This document shows positions 51,500 through 60,914 of a DNA stretch of 64,000 nucleotides, in pieces; the stretch's first letter is position 1; each line of letters opens with the position of its first letter. The stretch comes from Streptomyces xanthophaeus. GTDB taxonomy: Bacteria; Actinomycetota; Actinomycetes; Streptomycetales; Streptomycetaceae. A model generated the notes under the pieces. It was not told where the DNA came from and made no database searches. It was given only the letters and a program-made list of their open reading frames with translations. A program made the position numbers and the translations under genes. Location of the stretch: positions 3,286,001 to 3,350,000 of the forward strand of contig NZ_CP076543.1 of NCBI RefSeq assembly GCF_030440515.1, in the 5' to 3' direction.

Positions 51500-52702
51500 T
51501 CAGAGGATGACGTGGGGCAGGAAGCGGGCGTACTCGTCCGTGACCGGCCCCGCCGATTCCCGGATGCCGAGCCCCGCCGCTTCGTCCTCGACGACCCATG
51601 CACCGAGCACCACCCGGTTGCCGTCGAAGTCGGGCAGCGGCGCCAGGCCCTGGAAGCAGTACCGCTCCCCCTCCTCCGGTACGAAGGGTTCGCCGCCGTC
51701 GCCCGCCTCGTGCAGGGTGACCCCCGCGCCCTCACGGCCGAGGAGGGGCTTGGCCACGTAGCCGGCGGACCCGGGCTCGGCGAGCTCGCGCGGGCCGTCG
51801 AGGTAGGCGGGCAGCAGGTTGGGGTGCTCCGGGAAGAGCTCCCACAGGATCGCGAGCAGCGCCTTGTTGGACAGCAGCATCTTCCACAGCGGCTCGATCC
51901 AGCAGGTGGAGCCGGAGCCGCCACCGTGGTCGTAGGTGCCGAGGACCTGCGGGCCGAACTCGTCCGTGGCCAGCCACTCCCACGGGTAGAGCTTGAAGCA
52001 GGAGCGGATGAAGCGGAGCTTCTCGTCCACGAACCGGCCGGACAGGCTGTCCCAGCCGATCTGCTCGACGGAGAGCGCGTGCGTGTCCAGGCCGGCCTGT
52101 TCGGCGGTCTCCTGGAGGTAGGCGACCGTCATCAGGTCCTCGCCGAGCTCGTCGGTCTCGGAGTGCGCGAAGTGCAGCGGGCCGGGCGGGAGCAGCTCGG
52201 CCTGGCGCCGCCAGGCGTCGACGAGGCGCTCGTGGAGGGAGTTCCACTGGTCGGCGCCGGGGAAGCGTTCCTCCATCCAGAACCACTGGGGGCTCGCCGC
52301 CTCCACGAGGGAGGTGGGGGTGTCCGCGTTGTACTCCAGCATCTTGGCCGGGCTGCCGCTGCCGTCGTAGCGCAGGTCGAAACGGCCGTAGAGGGAGGGC
52401 TGTTCGGCGCGGCGGCGCCAGGACTCGGCGATCAGCGCGGCCAGCTTCGGATCGGTGATGCCGAGGTCGGCGAAGCGGTCGTGCTCGACGATGTGCGCGG
52501 CCGCGGCCAGGCACATGGCGTGCAGCTCCTCGACGACGTTCTCCAGGGCCTCGACCTCGGGGAGCGAGAAGGAGTAGTACGCGCTCTCGTCCCAGTAGGG
52601 GCGCAGGGAGTCGTCGGGGTAGCGGGTCAGGGGATAGATCAGACCCTGCTCCTCGACGGTCTTCTGCCAGTCGGGACGGGGCTCGATGGTGTGCCGCTGC
52701 AT
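51500..52702 (-). CDS. Glutathionylspermidine synthase-like ATP-grasp protein (YgiC-like)
   Basis: A 400-residue ATP-grasp protein of the GSP_synth family. The metal/ATP region appears as RYDGSGSPAKMLEYNADTP and the later YVAKPLLGREGAGVTLHE, matching the C-terminal synthetase domain of E. coli GspS and the stand-alone YgiC/YjfC. Streptomyces makes mycothiol, not glutathione, so the amide substrate is unknown. It lies eight bases after a small YgiB-like lipoprotein gene, an ygiBC-type pair. ATG 52702. Confidence 0.9.
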   Translation of the reverse strand: MQRHTIEPRPDWQKTVEEQGLIYPLTRYPDDSLRPYWDESAYYSFSLPEVEALENVVEELHAMCLAAAAHIVEHDRFADLGITDPKLAALIAESWRRRAEQPSLYGRFDLRYDGSGSPAKMLEYNADTPTSLVEAASPQWFWMEERFPGADQWNSLHERLVDAWRRQAELLPPGPLHFAHSETDELGEDLMTVAYLQETAEQAGLDTHALSVEQIGWDSLSGRFVDEKLRFIRSCFKLYPWEWLATDEFGPQVLGTYDHGGGSGSTCWIEPLWKMLLSNKALLAILWELFPEHPNLLPAYLDGPRELAEPGSAGYVAKPLLGREGAGVTLHEAGDGGEPFVPEEGERYCFQGLAPLPDFDGNRVVLGAWVVEDEAAGLGIRESAGPVTDEYARFLPHVIL

Positions 52703-52710
52703 GGTCTCGG

Positions 52711-53013
52711 TCAGCCGCCGCTGGAACCGGAGCTGGAGTGGCCGCCGATGCCGCCGCGGGTGACGGCGGACTTGTCGAAGCTGCCGCCGGCGACTTTGCC
52801 GGAGCTGACGTAGCCGCCGTAGTAGTAGGCGCCGGTGCCGCCGGTCTTGCACTCCTTGTTGTTCAGCTGGTTGAGCGTCGAGCGGGAGGCACAGCGCTTG
52901 TCCGGTTCGTCGCTGCTGCCGCAGGCCACGAGCGTGGCCGCGAGCAGGCCCATGCCTCCGAGGGCGACGGCGCCGGAGCGCATGCGGCGCTGATTGGTGC
53001 TGCTGCTGTCCAT
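52711..53013 (-). CDS. Small lipoprotein, YgiB/DUF1190-like
   Basis: A 100-residue lipoprotein with lipobox ATLVAC (Cys about 32), a cysteine pair RCAS/KECK, a short Tyr/Gly region and a C-terminal RGGIGGHSSSGSSGG. The layout (lipoprotein, two cysteines, Gly/Ser-rich RGG end) resembles YgiB, and it immediately precedes the YgiC-like gene, as in E. coli. ATG 53013. Probably an exported partner of that enzyme or of its product. Confidence 0.75.
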   Translation of the reverse strand: MDSSSTNQRRMRSGAVALGGMGLLAATLVACGSSDEPDKRCASRSTLNQLNNKECKTGGTGAYYYGGYVSSGKVAGGSFDKSAVTRGGIGGHSSSGSSGG

Positions 53014-53117
53014 GTCTGCTGCTCCCCCTGGGGCCTCGCGTGCTGCCGACAGAGTAGGGCCGGGCCACCGGCCGATGGAATCCGGCCGCCGTGAGATCCG
53101 TGACCTAGAGTCAGTTC

Positions 53118-53978
53118 GTGCTGATTGGGATGATTTGCGCGCTCGGTGCGGCGGTCTGCTTCGGTACGGCCTCGGTTCTGCAGGCGGTCGCGGCGCGGGC
53201 CTCGGAGCCCGGTACCGGGTCCGGAGTGGACACGGCACTGTTCCTGCGGGCCGTACGGCAGTGGCGCTACCTGGCGGGTCTGGGTCTCGACGGAGCCGGC
53301 TTCGTGCTCCAGATCATCGCCCTGCGGCACGTCCCGATCTACGCGGTGGGCGCGGCGCTGGCGGCCAGCCTGGCGGTGACGGCGGTGGTCGCGGCGCGGC
53401 TGCTGCGGGTACGGCTGTCCCGGACCGAGTGGAGCGCGGTGGCGGTGGTGTGCGCGGGTCTGCTGATGCTCGGGCTCTCCGCCGGGGAGGAGGGCACGGG
53501 GACCGGGTCGACGGCGCTGGAAGTGGGGCTGCTGCTGGTGGCCGGGCTGGTGCTGCTGGTCGGCATGGTCGCGGGACGGCTCCCGGACGGGCCGCGGGCG
53601 CTGGTCCTCGGCCTCGCGGCGGGGACGGGCTTCGGGGTGGTGGAGGTCTCGGTCCGGCTCGTCGACTCCCCGTGGGACCTGCGCAGCCCGGCCCTGTACG
53701 CCCTCCTCCTGGGCGGCGGCGCGGCCTTCCTGCTGCTCACCTCGGCCCTGGCACGCGGCTCGGTGACGGTGGCGACGGCGGGCATGGTCCTCGGCGAGAC
53801 GATCGGCCCGGCGGTGGTGGGCGTGGCCTGGCTCGGCGACAGCACCCGCGAGGGCCTGGCCTGGCTGGCGGTGACGGGCTTCGCGGTGGCGGTGGCCGGC
53901 TCCCTGGCCCTGGCCCGCTTCGGCGAACCCCCGGCCCCACCGGCCGGCCCCGGCTCTTTCAGCCCCGCCGGCGATTGA
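53118..53978 (+). CDS. EamA/DMT-family transporter
   Basis: A 286-residue membrane protein with nine to ten hydrophobic segments and an internal duplication typical of DMT transporters. It starts with GTG 53118, MLIGMICALGAAVCFGTASV. The last residues (GSFSPAGD) and the TGA stop are encoded by the 67-bp repeat copy at 53960, so the repeat has become part of the coding end. Substrate unknown; a promoter is likely in the 105-bp gap to the lipoprotein gene. Confidence 0.85.
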   Translation: MLIGMICALGAAVCFGTASVLQAVAARASEPGTGSGVDTALFLRAVRQWRYLAGLGLDGAGFVLQIIALRHVPIYAVGAALAASLAVTAVVAARLLRVRLSRTEWSAVAVVCAGLLMLGLSAGEEGTGTGSTALEVGLLLVAGLVLLVGMVAGRLPDGPRALVLGLAAGTGFGVVEVSVRLVDSPWDLRSPALYALLLGGGAAFLLLTSALARGSVTVATAGMVLGETIGPAVVGVAWLGDSTREGLAWLAVTGFAVAVAGSLALARFGEPPAPPAGPGSFSPAGD

Positions 53979-54026
53979 GGCGCGAGGGTCCGGGGGCGGC
54001 GCCCCCGGCAACGGCGCCGCAGGTCA
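53960..54026. repeat. 67-bp dispersed repeat, copy 2 (between transporter and mocR)
   Basis: Matches the copy at 48689-48755 at 61 of 67 positions. The left end contains the EamA stop (53976-53978), the right end the stop of the convergent MocR gene (54024-54026). The central CCGGGGGCGGCGCCCCCGG can terminate both transcripts. Confidence 0.85.
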
Positions 54027-55418
54027 CGGGAGGGCCGCCGACAGGGCCGCCAGCGTCGGCCCCCACGCACTGTCCGACGGAGTCCCGTAGCCGACGACCA
54101 GCGCGTCGCGCCGCGGCAGCCCGGACTCCGGATGCCGGAACCGCCCCAGCCCGTGCAGGGCCAGGTCCTGCCAGGCCGCGGACTGCAGCACCGACCGCTC
54201 CAGCCCCTCCGGGAGGTCCAGCACCGCGTGCAGCCCCGCCGCGATCCCCGACACGCCCACCCGGTCCCCCACCGCCGCCACCAGCTCGTCCCGGCGCCGC
54301 CGGTACCGCAGCCGCATCCCGCGCACGTGCCGGTCGTACGCCCCGGAGGTGAGGAACTCCGCCAGCGTCAGCTGGTCCAGCGCGCCGCACGCCCACTCCG
54401 TGGGCCGTCCTGCGGCCAGCACCTCCTCCAGCAGCCCCGGCGGGACCACCATCCAGCCCATCCGCAGCCCGGGGGCCAGTGACTTGCTGGCCGTCCCGAG
54501 GTACACCACCCGGTCCGGGTCCAGGCCCTGCAGCGCGCCGACCGGCTGGCGGTCGTAGCGGAACTCCCCGTCGTAGTCGTCCTCCAGGATCAGCCCGCCC
54601 GTGGTCCGGGCCCAGTCGACCGCGGCGGCCCGCCGTGCCGGGGTCAGGGCCACGCCCGTCGGGAACTGGTGCGCCGGGGTCAGCAGCACCGCTCCCGCCG
54701 CCGCGGTCAGCTCCCCCGTCCGGGCCCCCTCCCCGTCCACGCCCAGCGGGCGCGGCCGCAGCCCGGCCCGCACCAGCAGGTCCCGGTGGAAGTCCAGGCC
54801 GTAGCCCTCCACCGCCACCTCCCGCACCCGCCGCGCCCGCAGTACGCCCGCCAGCAGCGCCAGCCCGTGCAGGATGCCCGCGCACAGCACGATCCGTTCG
54901 GGGTCCGCGTACACCCCGCGCGCCCGCGCCAGGTATCCGGCCAGCGCCTGCCGCAGCTCGATCCGGCCGCGCGGGTCGGCCGCGTACCCGAAGGCCTCGT
55001 TCGGCGCGGCGGTCAGCGCCCGCCGGGCCGCCGACAGCCAGGCCGCGCGCGGGAAGCCGCCCAGGTCCGGGGAGCCGGGGATCAGGCTGTACGCCGGCCC
55101 CTTGCGCGCGGGGCGCCGTACGGGTGCGGCGGCCGCGGGCCGGCGCGGGCGGGCCCGTTCGGCGACGCGGGTGCCGGAGCCCTGGCGGGCCGTCAGCCAG
55201 CCCTCGGCGACGAGCTCGGCGTACGCCTCGGCGACCGTGTTCCGGGCGATGCCCAGGTCGGCGGCGAGGGTGCGGGACGACGGCAGCCGGGTCCCGGCCG
55301 CCAGCCGCCCGCTGCGCGCGGCCTCGCGCAGGGCCTCGGTGAGCCCGGCCCGCAGGCCGCGTCCGGCGGTGAGGTCCAGATGCAGGTCGGCGCCGAAAGT
55401 GGCCCACGATTCCGTCAT
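54024..55418 (-). CDS. MocR/GntR-type regulator with aminotransferase domain
   Basis: A 464-residue MocR protein: an N-terminal GntR winged helix (about residues 15-85, RLPSSRTLAADLGIARNTV) and a C-terminal fold-type I aminotransferase-like domain (about 115-460) with the PLP lysine in YLGTASKSLAPGLRMGW. MocR proteins, such as PdxR, usually sense PLP or an amino acid and regulate a neighbour. ATG 55418 overlaps a palindrome (55420-55434) that probably is its operator. The divergent AhpD-like gene is a possible target. Confidence 0.93.
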   Translation of the reverse strand: MTESWATFGADLHLDLTAGRGLRAGLTEALREAARSGRLAAGTRLPSSRTLAADLGIARNTVAEAYAELVAEGWLTARQGSGTRVAERARPRRPAAAAPVRRPARKGPAYSLIPGSPDLGGFPRAAWLSAARRALTAAPNEAFGYAADPRGRIELRQALAGYLARARGVYADPERIVLCAGILHGLALLAGVLRARRVREVAVEGYGLDFHRDLLVRAGLRPRPLGVDGEGARTGELTAAAGAVLLTPAHQFPTGVALTPARRAAAVDWARTTGGLILEDDYDGEFRYDRQPVGALQGLDPDRVVYLGTASKSLAPGLRMGWMVVPPGLLEEVLAAGRPTEWACGALDQLTLAEFLTSGAYDRHVRGMRLRYRRRRDELVAAVGDRVGVSGIAAGLHAVLDLPEGLERSVLQSAAWQDLALHGLGRFRHPESGLPRRDALVVGYGTPSDSAWGPTLAALSAALP

Positions 55419-55419
55419 G

Positions 55420-55434
55420 GATATGGACCATATC
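55420..55434. promoter_or_regulatory. Candidate MocR operator
   Basis: GATATGG and CCATATC are exact complements around a single A. The site touches the MocR start codon and lies 32 bp from the divergent ATG 55466, so it can act on both. Confidence 0.55.
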
Positions 55435-55465
55435 GGTGGGCCGCCTGACTCCTAGGGTGGATCAC

Positions 55466-55957
55466 ATGACGACCACACACGAACACGCCCCCGAGCACAC
55501 CCCGCGCATGCAGATGGCGAAGCTCGCCCCCGAGGTCTACAAGGCCGTCCTCGCCCTGGAGATCGCCGCCAAGAAGGGTCTGGACCCCTCCCTGGTCGAA
55601 CTCGTCAAGATCCGCGCCTCCCAGATCAACCACTGCGCCTTCTGCCTCGACATGCACACCAAGGACGCGATCGCCGCCGGTGAGAGCGTCGAGCGCATCG
55701 TCCAGCTGGGCGCCTGGGAGGAGTCCCGGCACTTCTACACCGAGAAGGAGCTCGCCGCGATCGAGCTCACCGAGGCCGTCACCGTCCTGACGGACGGCTT
55801 CGTGCCCGACGAGGTCTACGAGAAGGCCGCCAAGCAGTTCGAGGAGCGCGAGCTCGCCCAGCTGATCGCCGTCATCGCGACGATCAACGTCTGGAACCGC
55901 ATCGGCGTCACCACCCGCCTGGTGCCGGGCCACTACACCCCGGGCATGTACAAGTAG
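55466..55957 (+). CDS. AhpD-like carboxymuconolactone decarboxylase-family protein
   Basis: A 163-residue all-helical protein of the CMD/AhpD family with the redox CxxC and nearby His in INHCAFCLDMHTKDA. Such proteins act as alkylhydroperoxidases or as small redox proteins. ATG 55466; GTGGATCACATG has a weak ribosome site. It is divergent from the MocR gene and may be regulated by it. Confidence 0.92.
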   Translation: MTTTHEHAPEHTPRMQMAKLAPEVYKAVLALEIAAKKGLDPSLVELVKIRASQINHCAFCLDMHTKDAIAAGESVERIVQLGAWEESRHFYTEKELAAIELTEAVTVLTDGFVPDEVYEKAAKQFEERELAQLIAVIATINVWNRIGVTTRLVPGHYTPGMYK

Positions 55958-55972
55958 GACCGGTCGTCGCGG

Positions 55973-56797
55973 TCATTCCGTCCTGAACGACTCCACGGCC
56001 GCCGTCAGGTTCGCGCGCACCGCCGTGCCGTCGGCGGCCGGGCCGGCCGCCAGCAGCGCCCACCGCCTGCCGTCCGGGGCGACGGTGATCCGCTCGATCG
56101 CGCGGCGGCGTCCGTGCGATTCCTGGTTGTCGTACTCGTACACCAGCTCGCAGGACCCGCCGGGCGCCGGATCGATGGAGACCTCCTGGTAGCCGGGACG
56201 GCTGCCGAGGGCCTGCGAGGAGATCCGCAACAGCTCGCACGCTCCGACACTGTCCGCCTCGGTGACGCGGAAGAACTGCATCAGCGCGCTGCGGTCCCCG
56301 GGCCGCCGGTAGAAGGAGCCGCTGCCGTCCTCGTCGCGGCTGCGCTCCCAGCCCGTGGGCACGGCGACCGAGAAGCCGCCGTCGTCGCGGACCACCGTGT
56401 ACGGCGGCGGGACCGAGGGCGACGCGGAGGACGGCGAGGGGGAGGCTGCGGACGGGGCCGCGGCCGGACCCGTACCGGACGGCGGGGCCGCGGTACCCGA
56501 AGCCGGCGGGGCCGCGGCGGGTGCCTTCGGCTCCCCGCCGCCCAGGACGAACCATCCCGCCACGGCGCAGCCGCCCACCACCACGGCCCCGAGGACCACC
56601 AGCAGCGGGACCTTCCACGACCGCTCCCGGCCCGGACCGCCCTGGCCGCCCGAACCGCCCTGGCCGCCCCCTTGCGGGCCGGGCGGGTACGAGGGCGGGG
56701 CCGGAGGCGGGTAGGACGGCGGGGGCGGGGGCGGCTGATCCGCCCACTCCCAGCGCTGCGACTGCGGGTTCCAGTGGGCACCGCCGCCCGTGGCCAC
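55973..56797 (-). CDS. Membrane protein with proline-rich N-terminus, operon gene 3
   Basis: A 274-residue protein: a Trp-containing start (GAHWNPQSQRWEWADQ), a Pro/Gly-rich cytosolic stretch, one helix (about residues 62-86, PLLVVLGAVVVGGCAVAG), a low-complexity Pro/Ala/Ser linker and an extracytoplasmic domain (about 135-274) with cysteines in GACELL and GSCELV that could pair. No known family recognised. GTG 56797 lies three bases after the stop of the preceding 124-residue gene, with GGGGAG inside that gene's end, so all three genes 55973-58893 look like one operon. Confidence 0.8.
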   Translation of the reverse strand: MATGGGAHWNPQSQRWEWADQPPPPPPSYPPPAPPSYPPGPQGGGQGGSGGQGGPGRERSWKVPLLVVLGAVVVGGCAVAGWFVLGGGEPKAPAAAPPASGTAAPPSGTGPAAAPSAASPSPSSASPSVPPPYTVVRDDGGFSVAVPTGWERSRDEDGSGSFYRRPGDRSALMQFFRVTEADSVGACELLRISSQALGSRPGYQEVSIDPAPGGSCELVYEYDNQESHGRRRAIERITVAPDGRRWALLAAGPAADGTAVRANLTAAVESFRTE

Positions 56798-56800
56798 CGG

Positions 56801-57175
56801 TCAGCTCCCCAGCGAGGCGAGCAGCCCGCCGAGGGCGGCGGCCGCGTTCACCGAGTCCACCACCGGGGCCCAGCGCCGGAGCGCAGCCCGCAGCCGGGCG
56901 GGCAGGCCGGGCCGGATCTCCCCGGCCTCCTCCAGCTCACCGGCGGCCTCGTCCAGTTCGGCGTCGAGGGCCGAGCGGTCGGCGCTGCGGGGCAGGTGGA
57001 CGAGGGCGATGCGCAGCTCCCGTACGGCCTCCAGCAGTTCGGCGGCACCCGGGGCGCCCGCCCCCGTACCGCCGTGGTGGACGGTGGTGTTGGTGATGTC
57101 GGTACCGCCGATGCTGAAGGTGCTGCCTTCGATGCGGTTGATCCGCACCTCCCCGCTTCCCCCGTCGTGCGTCAC
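56801..57175 (-). CDS. 124-residue helical protein carrying a shared N-terminal motif, operon gene 2
   Basis: After a short leader the protein has VRINRIEGSTFSIGG at residues 10-24 and a Thr/His-rich continuation ending near residue 35. The rest (about 40-124) is helical and Ala/Glu/Arg-rich, ending in a hydrophobic patch (VDSVNAAAALGGLLASLG). The N-terminal motif closely resembles the C-terminus of the upstream protein. The GTG at 57175 overlaps that gene's stop in GTGA, giving strict coupling. No named family assigned; it looks like a small adaptor. Confidence 0.8.
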   Translation of the reverse strand: MTHDGGSGEVRINRIEGSTFSIGGTDITNTTVHHGGTGAGAPGAAELLEAVRELRIALVHLPRSADRSALDAELDEAAGELEEAGEIRPGLPARLRAALRRWAPVVDSVNAAAALGGLLASLGS

Positions 57176-58893
57176 TGCCGGTCTCCTCTGCTCGTGTGGT
57201 GGCTCGTGTGGTGGGTCGTCCGATTGTGGTGTCCGCTGCCGCCCACGCTGAACGCGCTGTGGCTCACCGACTGGATGTACACCCCGCCCTCCGCCACGGT
57301 GACCGCGCGCTGCGCGAACTCCTCCGTGTGCCAGCCCGCTTCGTGCAGGGCCAGGGTCACGCCGGCGACGATCCGGTCCTGGATGGTCTTCAAGTACCGG
57401 TCCAGGTCCATCAGCTGGAACAGCGAGGCGTCCTCCTGCGCCGCCAGCTCGCGTACGGACACGGCCGGGCCGGCCGGGAGCGCGCCGCCGTGGCCCTCCG
57501 TGGCGATCTGCCACGGGCCGCGGCCGCCGCCCGACAGGGTGGCGAGCGCCTTGGAGAGCGAGCGCGGGGCGTGCCTCAGCGCCCAGACCGCCTTGGCGAA
57601 GGGGTTGTTCCGCAGGTGGCGCCGGGCCACGTCGTCGGCCTCCTGGAACTGCGGCCGTACGGGCAGCAGCACGTGCGGCGCCACCTCCAGCATCAGCATC
57701 CCGCCCTGGGTGTGGACGCGTACGAAGACGGTGATGACGAGGTTCTCGTCCCAGCCGCCGACCCGTACGCGCAGGAAGTGGCGGCGGCGCTCCCCGCCTT
57801 CCTCCACGGCGCCGGCCCGGTGCGCGGCGAAGGCCCGGTCCGAGAGGTCCGGCTCGTGCGCCGCGGGCAGTCCGGAGGCCGGCAGGAACACGCACTCGTC
57901 GACGACCAGTTCCCGCAGCCGGTCCAGTACGGCCTGCTCGGCCTCCGGTGAGCCGTGCGGCGACGGGACGCGCAGGGCCTCCAGCCGCGGCCGGATCCGG
58001 GCCACGATCCGCTCGTTGTCCAGCGGTTCGGGCTCCACCCCGTCCGTGCGGGGGCGCAGCTCGACCGACAGGTGCCAGGGGCGGTAGGCCGCGCCGGCGC
58101 CGCAGAACGGACTGTCGACGTTGTAGATGACCAGGCGGCTGTGCTGGGTCCGCAGGATCCGGTCGCGGGTCCGGGCGAACCGGCTGCCGGAGGCGGGGTC
58201 GGCGTTCGGGTCGGCGTACCGCGTGCGGCTGAGGGAGGTGCTGATGACGCGGGCGAAGTGGCCCCGCTGGAGTCCGACGACCAGGGTGAGCAGGGCGAAG
58301 ACGATCAGGGCGGTCCATGCGTATTGCCCTGCGATCAGGTAGCCGAGTTTGGGCAGCCCGAAGATGACGGTGAACGGTTCCCGCTCGATCCCGCTCAGGA
58401 TGTGCTCGTAGATCACGAGCGAGTCGTCGGCCCCTCCGACGTTCGTCTCGCCCTCCAGTGCGCCCTGCAGTACGCCCAGGCCGACGCCGATGAGCAGTAC
58501 GTAGCCGCAGCCGCGCAGGAGGAGTTCGAGGAAGCGGCTGCCGCGTGCCGTCGCCGCCCGGCGGCGCGCGATCCGTCCGGCGCCGCTCAGGAAGGCGGCC
58601 GGGAGGAGCAGGAAGAGCAGGAGGGGCTGGGCCAGCAGCAGCCCGAGGCCCCACACCGCCAGGACGGCGAAGGCCCAGGCCACTTCGGCGCGGCGGGCCT
58701 GGAGTGCGTGGGCGAGGACGCGGGCGGCGTCGAAGCCGTAGGAGGGCGCCACGTAGCGCTCCTCGTGGACATAGAGCTCCTGGATCACCCGGTCGCGGTA
58801 CGAGGCGTCGAGATAGCTGCCGGCGCAGAGCAGCCGGCCGGCCTCGCTGAGCGAAGGGTGCACAGGCGTTCTGTCGTCCGCGGTGCTTGTCAC
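57172..58893 (-). CDS. Large membrane protein carrying the shared C-terminal motif, operon gene 1
   Basis: A 573-residue protein. Two to three hydrophobic blocks lie at about 70-100, 120-150 and 180-225; the remaining 340 residues look cytosolic, with YNVDSPFCGAGAAYRPWHLS and DENLVITVFVRVHTQG. The end has VYIQSVSHSAFSVGG followed by a His/Thr-rich tail (HHNRTTHHTSHHTS). I do not recognise a family. GTG 58893 has AAGGGGG six bases before it. It is the first gene of the three-gene operon, upstream of the small motif-bearing protein. Confidence 0.8.
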   Translation of the reverse strand: MTSTADDRTPVHPSLSEAGRLLCAGSYLDASYRDRVIQELYVHEERYVAPSYGFDAARVLAHALQARRAEVAWAFAVLAVWGLGLLLAQPLLLFLLLPAAFLSGAGRIARRRAATARGSRFLELLLRGCGYVLLIGVGLGVLQGALEGETNVGGADDSLVIYEHILSGIEREPFTVIFGLPKLGYLIAGQYAWTALIVFALLTLVVGLQRGHFARVISTSLSRTRYADPNADPASGSRFARTRDRILRTQHSRLVIYNVDSPFCGAGAAYRPWHLSVELRPRTDGVEPEPLDNERIVARIRPRLEALRVPSPHGSPEAEQAVLDRLRELVVDECVFLPASGLPAAHEPDLSDRAFAAHRAGAVEEGGERRRHFLRVRVGGWDENLVITVFVRVHTQGGMLMLEVAPHVLLPVRPQFQEADDVARRHLRNNPFAKAVWALRHAPRSLSKALATLSGGGRGPWQIATEGHGGALPAGPAVSVRELAAQEDASLFQLMDLDRYLKTIQDRIVAGVTLALHEAGWHTEEFAQRAVTVAEGGVYIQSVSHSAFSVGGSGHHNRTTHHTSHHTSRGDRQ

Positions 58894-58967
58894 CGAATCC
58901 CCCTTTCGGTGTGCGGAGGGAAACGATAAGGCGATCATCAGGAACGCGACAGGCGCGATCACGCCAA

Positions 58968-58996
58968 AAGGCCCCGGCGCAGTGCGCCGGGGCCTT
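58968..58996 (-). terminator. Rho-independent terminator of mdh
   Basis: A perfect 13-bp stem (AAGGCCCCGGCGC with GCGCCGGGGCCTT, loop AGT) is followed on the minus strand by TTTT. It lies 32 bp after the mdh stop. Confidence 0.9.
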
Positions 58997-59027
58997 CCGG
59001 AAGAGCGGATCGGGTCGGGAGACCGGA

Positions 59028-60140
<1,113 letters not shown>

Positions 60141-60212
60141 CTAATCCCCGGGTCCGTGTGGTGCACGGCACACGGACCCTGATGTTCGAAGGTCCGACCG
60201 GCCCCCGGACCG

Positions 60213-60842
60213 CTATTCGACCAGGAAGATCTGGCCCGTCCGGTGCCCCTCGATCGACTTGACGTAGGCGTTCGCCGCGCGCGCCACGGGTACGGCGTCG
60301 AATCCCGCGAAGGTGTCCCCGTACGCGTCGAAGGATTCCTCGAAAACGGTCGGACTGACGGCGTTGATCCGCTGACGGCCGGGCAGTTCGACGGCTGCGG
60401 CGCGCACGAAGGCCTCTACGGCGCCGTTGACCAGGGCGGCCACCGATCCGGTGAGCAGGGGCTCGCGGGCCAGGATGCCGGTGACCAGCGTGTACGAGGC
60501 GTGCGCGGGCAGGTGCCGGGCGCCCTGGCGGACCAGCTCGATCTGGCTGACGGCCTTGCCTTCGAGGCCGGCGCGGACGTCGTCCGTGGTCAGCTCGCCG
60601 AGCGGGCGCCAGGGCACGCTGCCGGCGGCGCTCGCGACCGCGTCGATCTCCCCCACCTGTTGCGCCACCTGGGTGTACATGGCGCGGATGGACTCCGGGT
60701 CGGTGATGTCGACGTGGACGTCGGCGCCCGTGCGGGAGGCGGTGACGATGTGGTGGCCGCGCTCGCGCAGGGCCTCGTGGACCGCCCGGCCGAGGGTTCC
60801 GTGCGCGCCGATCAGTACGACCTTCTTCGTCTTCGCGTTCAT
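60213..60842 (-). CDS. Atypical short-chain dehydrogenase/reductase
   Basis: A 209-residue Rossmann protein starting VVLIGAHGTLGRAVHEAL, with the NAD(P)-binding GxxGxxG. The canonical Tyr-x3-Lys of SDRs is absent; the region where it should be reads GSVAALVNGAVEAF. Lin1944-like SDRs share this loss, so it may be inactive or use another residue. It is divergent from a LysR gene (60915), the usual regulator-target arrangement. ATG 60842 has no strong ribosome site; an ATG four codons upstream is possible. Confidence 0.85.
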   Translation of the reverse strand: MNAKTKKVVLIGAHGTLGRAVHEALRERGHHIVTASRTGADVHVDITDPESIRAMYTQVAQQVGEIDAVASAAGSVPWRPLGELTTDDVRAGLEGKAVSQIELVRQGARHLPAHASYTLVTGILAREPLLTGSVAALVNGAVEAFVRAAAVELPGRQRINAVSPTVFEESFDAYGDTFAGFDAVPVARAANAYVKSIEGHRTGQIFLVE

Positions 60843-60914
60843 GGCAACGAGCATCGCCGGGACACAACCGTTAAGTCCAGCTACCTCAGCTACAGCCATC
60901 GTTAAGATGAACTC
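60843..60914. promoter_or_regulatory. Divergent promoter between SDR and LysR genes
   Basis: It contains two copies of CGTTAAG 31 bp apart and a direct repeat CAGCTAC-CT-CAGCTAC between them. These could be LysR contact sites; I cannot single out which. Confidence 0.45.

Noticed and set aside
58894..58967. Small upstream coding extension of the large membrane protein
   Set aside because: The GTG at 58893 has an ideal ribosome site, and the upstream codons carry no conserved protein pattern.
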